Below the pieces are notes generated by a model. The model worked only from the letters and a program-made list of their open reading frames with translations. It was not told where the DNA came from and did not search any database. A program made the translations under genes and the position numbers. Below are positions 55,384 through 64,000 of a stretch of 64,000 nt of DNA, one piece after another. The stretch is from assembly GCA_027625915.1 (NCBI GenBank), contig JANTQA010000033.1, positions 4,836,001 through 4,900,000 of the forward strand. Reading direction: 5' to 3'. Origin of the DNA: Anaeramoeba flamelloides. Lineage: Eukaryota > Metamonada > Anaeramoebidae. Within the stretch, counting starts at the first letter, position 1. The number at the start of each line of letters is the position of its first letter.

Positions 55384-58300
55384 ATTAGTTGCTTTTTAAT
55401 TTTTTTTTATTTTGGATCAATGATCTTTAATCTCTTTCCTTTTCTTCTTTTTTTTCCTTCCCTTTCTCTTTCTTTTTAACCTTCTTCTTATTATTATTAT
55501 TATTTTATTTTTTTTACTCTCTTTCTTCTTCCTCTTTTAAATTTTTAGTTACTGTCAATTTCTCTTCTTTGATTTCAATTTTTCTTTTTAACTAGAAAAA
55601 GACCTTGAAATGATGAGCAAAAATAGAACCTAACTTTTTCCAGAGCGGAATATATTTTTTTACTTCTCTTAGTTTCTACGGATGAAAAAACAATTTTTAT
55701 TTTATTATAGAATAGTTGCTGTTTTTCATTTTTTTAATTTCATTTTTGAAGAAATTAAAATTATTTAAGTTTTCTATCAATAAAAAATGACAACAATTCG
55801 AAATTTTTTAAATTAATTTGTTTCTTGTTTCCTTTTATTTTTCTTTTTTTTTACTCATTTTCAATTTTGAAAAAAAAAAAACTTTTTTATTCTCCTTCAA
55901 AATAATTTTTTATGGTTTTCCAAATTTTACTTTTTTAATTTTGTAGAGTTTAGTTGTATTTTAAAAGTGGTTAATCAAATAGTTCCCAAAACTATCGATA
56001 AAATAAACTAATTCAAAATTTTTTGGAACATTTTATACAGTAAGAAGAATAAAAATAATACAATTTCATTCAAATTGGAAATAATTTTGATTTTTGTAAA
56101 ATTATGTAAATCATTTTTTCTTTTTTTTTTTATTTTTTGTAGAAATTTTTTTTTTCCATGAAGTGAGAAGTTGTTTCTTTCCATCAAAATTTTTTGGAAT
56201 AATTGATATTCTATCATATTTGAGTTCCTTTCAATAGATCTCTAAATCATTAGTTGGTATTATCTAATCTTTGATCAGTCAATAATTATTTCTAGTTTTT
56301 AAACACAATCAAAGAATACATTTTGTATGATATATATATATATATATATATAAACCATTTTTCAGTCAAAGGGGACTTGTTTTAATGGGTCGGATATATG
56401 TGTTTAAAGGGTTTGAATGGATATTTGAGAAGAAAATATATTTTGGAAATTCCAAAATTAAAATAATTTATTCACTATTTTTTCTTTTCACATTATGATT
56501 GTAACCCTTTTTTTTTTTTTAACTTAATTCATTTACAATTTTTTTTTTTATTGTAAGATCGATGGTCGTTTTGGTAAAAATGTGGTATTCTAAGGTTAAT
56601 GATCTTGTAAAAATGATTGTTGAGAAATCATTTTAATTTCTATTGAAATTTTTTTGATCTAAAATAGGAGATTCAAATGAATTTTGTTGTTTTTCTAAAT
56701 AAAAACCTAAGAATTTGAGTTTTTCTATTTTTAAGAAAATCTATTATTTTACTAGTTTTTTTTTAGGTGGGTATCAACTATTCTTGGATGCTTATTATAT
56801 TAGTTGTTTCTTATTTGAACTTCATGGGTCATTTCTCAAAAATATTTGATATTTGAAAAAAATGTTGCAACCTTTGACTGGAACAAAGTTTATTAGCAAA
56901 AAACACAAAACAGTTCAAAAATAATCTCAAATCCAAAAAATCATTGTGAACAAAAATAGTGTTGAAAACAGATTCTCAAATTGTATAAAACTAAAATTGT
57001 ACAAGTATAATTAATCTTTTCTTGTTTTACCTTTACAAATATGAAAATTTTCTTCAAATAGAAAAATATTTATTTTCTTTCATTACAAAATAGATTTAAT
57101 TTGATTTAATCCAATTTTTAATTATTTTGTAAGATTATAAATTTTTCGTGATATTTTTTCTGTCACATTCTTTAGGTCGATATAACTAATTCTTGAAAAA
57201 AATGTAAAAAAAAATAATTGAGTATCTCAAAAAGCTCCAAAAAGAGAAACACTTTAAAATTATCCCATCTGTTTTCAAAATAATATTTTTTAACCATTCA
57301 AATTGGAAATTTAGTGTTATTATAACACTTTTTTCATAAACAGTACTCTTTTTTCGATTGGTGAATTTTGGCAATTTATTCTTACGTCTTATTTTGATTT
57401 GTTTTTATTTGAATGAGACACTCATTAAAAATTTCTAAAAATATTTGTTTCCTTTTAAAAAATTATTTTTTATTTTCATTGCTCATTCCTTAAGGTACAC
57501 ATTTCTCTATATTTTTTTACTTCACTCTTTGATGAGAAATCTTTATACTATCCCTTGTTTGGGATTTTTTTGTACCTTAAAAATATCATTTGAAGTTTGA
57601 ACTCATTAAATCCCAACAAATTATTTCAAAAAAAAATGATGAAACAAATACTCGGGCCATTGAGTCAATTCTATGAAACCGCTTTTATATTAATTTTTCT
57701 CTTGAAATTCAAATTTTTCACCAAACTATGAAATTTTTTTTGTTCATTCATCACTAGAATTGTCTCATCTGAAACAACAATTTTCTTTTCTATTTTTATT
57801 ACAGTCAGTTCCACTTTTAAGGCACAAACTTTCAACGAAATTTAAGGTACAATAAAAATCTCAAATTAAGGCACAAAATTTGGAATATTTTTTTTTACAA
57901 TTTATTTTACTAGAACCTGAATTTTGTTCCTTAATTTGAGATTTTTATTGTGCCTTAAATTTTGTTACAAGTTTGTGCCTTAAAAGTGGAACTGACTGCA
58001 CTTTAATCTTGTTTTTTCATTTAATTGAAATGTAAACCTTGAAAAAACAACAAAACAATCACAGGCCCAGAAAAAACTAATAATAACTAAAACAATTTAT
58101 CTTCTGTTTGACAAATAAAAAATAAAAATAGAAAAAAGAAATTCAGGACTTTAAAAAATCGACAAAGTTAACAAAAGAAATTCTCTTTTATATTCTCCAA
58201 ATGTGTTCCACTTACTTTTTCTTTCAAATTTACCTTTCAAACAACATGTTTAATATTTTTGTGTTCGGTTATTCCATATTTGTTTTTCTCCCTTAACAAA

Positions 58301-58616
58301 TCAACACTTTTTTTATTTTAAAATTTGGAAATTGCAAACCCCAAAGGGGCACTTTAAATCATGTTATTTTGAATTTCTCTTTTACATTGATTCTTTTTTT
58401 TTAAAATTTTTGAAAAAAAAAAAAAATTTTCCTCAAATCGTAACAAGCATTATAAAGGAATATTTCTGAAAACTAGTTGATTTTTTCATCAAGAAATTGA
58501 ATCATTTTTCTCATTTTGTTTGGCTTTTTTTTCTTTAGTCTTTTGATTATTAATAACAACACCAAACCTCTACGACAACAAATCACAAAAAAAATTGCAA
58601 AATAAAAAAAAAAAAA
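55384..58616. other. Spacer with microsatellite and MITE, no gene seen
   Basis: Pyrimidine-rich sequence follows the PCCB stop. A (TA)n tract lies at about 56330-56352 and a MITE at 57802-57998. The ~600 bases before 58617 include an A-rich leader immediately 5' of the next ATG. Short frames at 56008-56217 and 57186-57374 show no motif. Confidence 0.6.
57802..57998. mobile_element. Tc1/mariner-type MITE, family M1 copy 3 (best preserved)
   Basis: Ends CAGTCAGTTCCACTTTTAAG and GCCTTAAAAGTGGAACTGACTG-like inverse, about 197 bp. The two halves pair over most of their length (GGCACAAACTT with AAGTTTGTGCC-like sequence; TTAATTTGAGATTTT with its inverse). TA precedes the left end. Confidence 0.85.
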
Positions 58617-60354
58617 ATGAGTAACAATGACTCTTCTGAAATGAAAACAATTCTAAAGGAGCCAATACTTTTTAGTGTCACTTTGGATCCACCAAGATCA
58701 CAAAAATTCTATTTGACAACAAGCAGGATCTATTTGTTGCCACTGGTGCTTAAAAAAAAAACCCTGAATGAAAAAAAATTATTAAAGATTTGCAATCACT
58801 TGTACGATTTGCAAAGGATTGTTACCAAGTCTCATGTGAATTTAACACTGCTCTTTAAAAAAAAAGAACTAACGTTTGAAACGAACCAAACAGATTTTAT
58901 CATTGAACAAATCTACTCGCAATGGATTAATTTAACCTTGGGTGTCCCCAAGCGATATGACCTGCCGCTTGAAATTGGGCCACCGAAGAGGAAGGTTCGG
59001 ATCTTTCGGCACCTAAAGAAACTGAGGAAAAAAACGAAGGTCATCTGTGGGCATGGCTATTTAGAAACGTACAAGTCATGGTGCACGTATTACTTTACCA
59101 AGCCGAATCTGTTATTCCAAAAAAAAATCCTCATGTCGCTAAATTTGCCCACATCACTTTTAGATTCAGACCAAAAAGGGAAATCCAGCAAAAGAAAGAA
59201 TTCATTAAACTCCAACCAATCAAACATCCCCGGCGATAGGGAGTTCCGTCTTGATCGGAATTTACGAAGAGAGTTTGGTCTGTCGGACGGCCTGAAATCA
59301 AATTGTGACTTGAGGCCAATTTTCCACTCCCTTCGGTTCAACACATGGTTTGATGCTTTAATTCTCAACGGGAAGACGAATAAAAAAGTGATGACCTTAA
59401 TTATAGAATTGTTTAAATACAACCGAACGATTACAAAGCTGGTGATAAGTTCTTGCAATTGCCATAGCGAGGAGCTGATAAAATTTGCACAATCAATCAA
59501 AAATAATGCCGATTGCAAATTGAGGGAATTAGATTTCTCTGGCTGGAAACTTAATTTACGGAGTATCAAAACTTTACTTGAAGCTCTTTCAACATTAAGA
59601 TTGCCGTTACGGGTTTTAAAATTGAGTGTCAAAAATGTAAAAGAAAATTTAACAACAACAATTTTCCCATTACTCTCCGAGAACTCTTCCTTACGATCAA
59701 TTCAAGACCTATATTTGAACGGATTCAAATTCGAATTAGAAGGCACCCAATCGTTAATTTCGTGGATTTTCAACCCTATTAAAAGCAATAAGGACAAGAA
59801 CACTAATAACAATGAAAACGAGAAAGACTTGAGGAAAAATAATATTAATTGCAATTCCATTTCTATTCCGAATTGTGATGTAAGCATTAATTTATTGTTA
59901 TCATCCTTACCATCCTTATTAAATAAATTATCATTATCTGGAATCAATTTATTAGATCAAGACATTGGTATTCTTGATTCCTTTTTGACAAAATCATTGG
60001 CCCTAAGTTCACTTGATTTATCAAACTGTTCATTGACCAGCCACTCCATTGAAAAAATTTGCAAAACAATTTCGAATTCAGAAACTATAGCTAATTTCCA
60101 TTTAAATTTAAATGATAATAAATTAAAATTAATTGGCGCCAAGAGTATTGCGATTAATTTTTATTCAGCCAAGCAAATTGAATCATTATCGCTGTGTAAT
60201 GTTGGGTTTGATTATTCAGCTATTGCCTTAGTCGCTGCTTCATTGATTGATAATTCTTCATTAAAAAAATTATTTTTGTCTCAAAATAATTCAATTTCTC
60301 AAAATAATAATAATAATAACAACAATAATAATGATAATAATAATAATAATAATT

Positions 60355-60395
<41 letters not shown>

Positions 60396-62997
60396 GAAGA
60401 AATAAATGAGTCGAATGAAATTAATAATCAAGAAAATGAAGGCAAAAAACAATTAGCTATCAATAAATTAATTGAATTGATAAATTCAAAAATATGCAAA
60501 TTAAATACATTAGAAATCAATAATTGCAATTTTGGTAGAAATTTAGGAAAAATGTTTCCAAAATTATCTAGGAACCGATCTTTAACAAAACTAGATATTT
60601 CTCATAATAATTTAGATGATGAAACCTTGGCAGCGTTATTTGCTGCACTAAGAAAAAACAAAACATTACTGAAATTAAATTGGAAAGGTAATAAGCCAAA
60701 TCAGTGCAAAAGGTCAATTGGCGAATTATCAAACACCTTAAGAGACAATTATAAATTACAATCTTTTAGGGGATCATTGGATGAATTGCTAATAAACAAA
60801 TCAAAAAAAAAACTAGATCAAAAGGTTATTCAAATGATTAAACATATTTTTATTAGATTGGAAGAAAATAAAAATGCAGCCAAAACAAAAAAATTTGATG
60901 ATCGTTCAAAACAGTATACAGTGATGAGAAGATTATACGCACATTCAATCAACCGCACGAGACAAAAGCGACTCCAATCTTCTTATTATAAGCCTACAAA
61001 GTCATATTCTCAAATGGGTGATTTTGGTAATTCTATTCGATTTTTGTCTTATTCTTTTAGTGGGAAAGAAAAAATATTCAATAATAATAATAATAATAAT
61101 GATCAAAGTCAAAATAATAAACATGATTTAAATAATAAAATAAAAAATATGAAGAAAAATTCTACTAGTTTAAAAAAAAATTTGAAGCCAGAAGACATCA
61201 GTTTTATATCAACAGATCAAGTTGGCAAATATTTAGATAACTTAAAATTAACAACTACAACAACAAAAATAACAAATACAAATAATAATAATAACAACAA
61301 CAGTAATAATAATCCTCAAAAAAAAATATCTCTCAACATATCAAGTCCACCAAAATCACCAAGATCACCAAGGACACCAAGGACGCCAAGATCACAACGA
61401 GCACTCAAGCCACAAGTTTCTAGTTTAGATTTTGAAGAATATCGAAAAAATAGGAAACGAAGATTACAGGTTGAAAATAAAAGAGAAAAAAAGGCATTAG
61501 AGCTTGAAGAAAAATTAGAACAAATGGAACTAATCTCCAAAGAACAAATCTCCATGTCAGAGAAATTTAAAACTGCATTAGAAAAATCTGATTTGATCTT
61601 AATAAAGAAGTTATTTAAAAAACAAAAGGTATCTTTAAATATGATCGGTATTGAAACTCGGAAGTCGCCGCTTCATTTTGCTTGTGAAATAGGCAATTCG
61701 GAATTATTATCCTTTTTATTAAACTTGGAGCAAGGGCCAAGATACATTAATATTAAAGATCTCTATGGGAGAACGCCCTTACACATTTTGAGCCAATCAA
61801 GCTTCAATTTAGATTGCGCGCATTTATTATCAGATTTTGAAGCAGATTTTAATGTAACTGATCACTGTGGCTCGAATGCATTGCATATCCTGATTCGAAC
61901 ATTTATTCTTCAAACCAAGTATAACGACCAAACAGAAAAAATGACCAAATTGCTTGATTTGATTATTAAAAAGGGGTGCAATTATAATGCGCTTGATAAT
62001 AAAGGCAAGTCGCCCCTCCAGATAGCCTGTGCAAAGGGATATTTACAAGCCGTTCAAATCTTAGTTGAGTTTGAAGACTGTGATATCAATAACCAAGACA
62101 CCATCGGCTGCACGGCCCTTCATTCCGCTGCAAGAAACGGGTTTTCCGAAATTGCGCAGATCTTGGTCGAAAACGGAGCAGATCCGTTTTTGACTGATAA
62201 CAATGGGCAAACAGCAACGGATTTGGCAAGGCTATTTGAACAGCCAGAATGTGTGCATACCTTGGAATACTTTTTATTATTTTCCCCTTTAAATAAAAAT
62301 AATGATGAAAAGGAAACCTTGAAAAAAATCCAAACAAACAAAATTGAAGATTATTTATATCAACCAAATTTCGACACTTTCAATAATGAAAATAAACAAA
62401 ATAATAAAAAAATCCAAATTAAATTCCCATTTAGGATCCAAAATTTTACAAAAGATTTTTCCAAAGTGAAAACTTTTAATATTTGTGTGTTAGGACCGCA
62501 CTATACGGGGAAAACTAAACTTGTGGATAGGTTCTGCTTCCCGACTTATTTTGACGAATATGTACCTGGCATCGAAAGGAAAAGAAAAAAATTTGTGATT
62601 GTCGACGGGAAGGAAATGCTCTTAAATATATTGGACACAAGCGGGAAAGAAGTTTATCACCCATTTTGGGAAAAATGGATTTCTCAGTCAGATGGATTTA
62701 TTTTTACCACGTCAACCGATACATCGGTTAATGTATTTAAAGAACTCATCATGGATAAAATAATAAAATTAATTTGCAAGACCAAAAACATTAAAGATAT
62801 TAAATTAATACCCTCAATAGTGATTGTCTGTAAGTGTGACTTGATGAATCAAAAAGATGAAGAAAAAAAAAATGAAATTGGTAATACTAATACTAATAAC
62901 AAGAAAAAAAAAATCATCAACAACAACAATAATAATAATAATAACAATAACAATAATAATAATAATAACAACAACAACAATAATAATAATAATAATG

Positions 62998-63032
<35 letters not shown>

Positions 63033-63884
63033 AACGATAATGAAAATAATAATATTGAAAATATTTATAAAATCTCTTCAAATCTTGCGAAAGAAATTTC
63101 CTCTCCATTTTTTAAAACTTCTGCAAAGAATAATGTTAACATTAATTCTATTTTCCAACAAATAGTTAATCAAATTTATAAATTAGATAACCGAGAAGAA
63201 TTAATCAAAAAAGAAGAAAAGGAATTAAAATTGAAAGAGGAAAATGAAAAAATTGAAAAAAGACAAAGAAGAATAGAAAGGTTAAATAAAAGAAAAAACC
63301 TTTCGAATAACCAACAAAAAAAGAAAAAAACTAGAAAATATTCTTTTGGTGGGAAATCAAAATACGGAATCATCCAAGGGAAAATAACATCAAATAAAAG
63401 CAATGGCAATAATGTCCAAAAAAAATATGGCATTGGCGGCGGTACTGGCGGCGGTGGTATCAGTGGCAGTGTTAGTGTTAGCAAAAACGAAAATAAGCAA
63501 ATTATCCCTTTTAAGCAAATCTTGGAAAATCAGGAATTTGAAGAAATATTTGAAATATTTTTAAAGTCAAGATATTGCGAAGAAAATTTATTATTTTACA
63601 GAGACGTAAATAAATTTAAATTAATTGATGAAAATGAAAAAGCTTTGATCGTGCTATCGGCTAAAAAAATCTTTAACGATTATGTTTCAACAGATTCAGA
63701 ATTTCAAATAAACATTGAAGGATCCGTAAGAGACCAAATCACACAAAAGGTTAAGAATTCAGAATTCGATAAAGAAATGTTCCAAAAGGCTTTTGATGCA
63801 GTTTTAGATATCCTATCAAGTGATAGCTACCCGGGCTTTGTTAATAGCAAACATTATGATCAACTTATTGAGAATATTAATTAG
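58617..63884 (+). CDS. CARMIL-like PH/LRR - ankyrin - Ras-like GTPase - RGS protein
   Basis: One 1755-residue frame, ATG at 58617 after an A-rich leader, no intron. Residues ~1-170 look like the PH-type module of CARMIL actin regulators. Residues ~210-770 are leucine-rich repeats, starting with a segment close to CARMIL (LRPIFHSLRFNTWFDAL; then LRELDFSGWKL, LSSLDLSNCSLTSHSIEKI, LTKLDISHNNLDDETL). Residues ~1015-1210 hold four to five ankyrin repeats (SPLHFACEIGNSELLSFLL; GKSPLQIACAKGYLQAVQIL; GCTALHSAARNGFSEIAQIL). Residues ~1288-1515 are a Ras-superfamily GTPase: G1 GPHYTGKT (~1292), G3 DTSGKE, G4 CKCD in place of NKxD, G5 TSAK, with a ~45-residue Asn run between G4 and G5. Residues ~1632-1752 form an RGS domain (FEEIFEIFLKSRYCEENLLF; YPGFVNSKHYDQL). 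No COR domain follows the GTPase, so it is not a canonical ROCO protein. A membrane-proximal signalling or actin role is inferred. Confidence 0.9.
60301..60400 (+). repeat. AAT-rich trinucleotide repeat coding poly-Asn
   Basis: In-frame (AAT/AAC)n inside the LRR region, coding a run of Asn interrupted by Asp, Tyr and Thr. Confidence 0.9.
62918..63046 (+). repeat. AAC/AAT trinucleotide repeat coding poly-Asn inside the GTPase domain
   Basis: In-frame repeat of about 43 codons, nearly all Asn with a few Asp. It lies between the G4 (CKCD) and G5 (TSAK) motifs. Shadow frames on both strands (poly-Leu, poly-Cys, poly-Thr) are artefacts. Confidence 0.9.
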
Positions 63885-64000
63885 TTTTTTTTTTTTTGTT
63901 TTTTTATTATTAATTTTTTATTTATTTAATAATCATTCATTCATAAATTTAATACAGTTAATTGTTTCTTCACTTTTATTTGTTTTAAGATTTTCTGTAA
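63885..64000. other. 3' flank of the PH/LRR-ANK-Ras-RGS gene
   Basis: T-rich then AT-rich sequence after the TAG. No further feature before the window ends. Confidence 0.6.

Noticed and set aside
62849-63108. Poly-Leu, poly-Cys and poly-Thr frames on both strands
   Set aside because: They are shadow frames of the AAC/AAT repeat that codes poly-Asn in the real gene.
58617-63884. Calling the large protein a ROCO (LRRK-type) kinase relative
   Set aside because: There is no COR domain after the GTPase and no kinase domain. The C-terminal domain is RGS and the N-terminal part is CARMIL-like.

Overview
This is an AT-rich nuclear window from a eukaryote, probably an anaerobic amoeboid protist. Reasons: spliceosomal GT-AG introns, asparagine homopolymers, long AT-rich introns and spacers, and cytoskeletal or Ras-type signalling proteins. 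Anaeramoeba-like organisms fit best; this is inference, because no rRNA gene is present.

Layout. 1-6.5 kb: spacer with small DNA-transposon relics and a two-exon gene for an unrecognised secreted/membrane protein (2706-3518, -). 6.5-6.9 kb: ribosomal protein eL33 (+). 8.3-9.6 kb: a ~530 bp terminal-inverted-repeat element and a LINE 3' remnant. 9.85-29.1 kb (-): one very long split gene for a RalGAP alpha-subunit homologue. I rebuilt it from ten phase-compatible exons by matching the recalled order of human RALGAPA1. Its long introns hold a nested LINE, a second reversed LINE remnant, small transposon-like elements and TA/TG microsatellites. 32.5-35.4 kb (-): a probable FAAP100 homologue (Fanconi anaemia core complex). 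35.9-39.4 kb: foldback and nested elements, including a perfect 91-bp inverted repeat. 39.9-44.5 kb (+): a two-exon SRPK-family kinase. 48.6-49.6 kb (+): a secreted, probably GPI-anchored beta-propeller protein. 53.4-55.4 kb (+): a four-exon propionyl-CoA carboxylase beta chain with a likely organellar presequence. 58.6-63.9 kb (+): a 1755-residue protein joining a CARMIL-like PH/LRR region, ankyrin repeats, a Ras-like GTPase domain and an RGS domain.

Functional threads. Two genes concern small-GTPase signalling (RalGAP alpha and the PH/LRR-ANK-Ras-RGS protein). The others are independent housekeeping or surface functions: translation, splicing-factor phosphorylation, crosslink repair and propionate metabolism. 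There is no operon structure. No tRNA, rRNA or CRISPR array was seen. The most unusual items are the PH/LRR-ANK-Ras-RGS architecture, the ~19 kb transposon-laden RalGAP gene and the apparent FAAP100.
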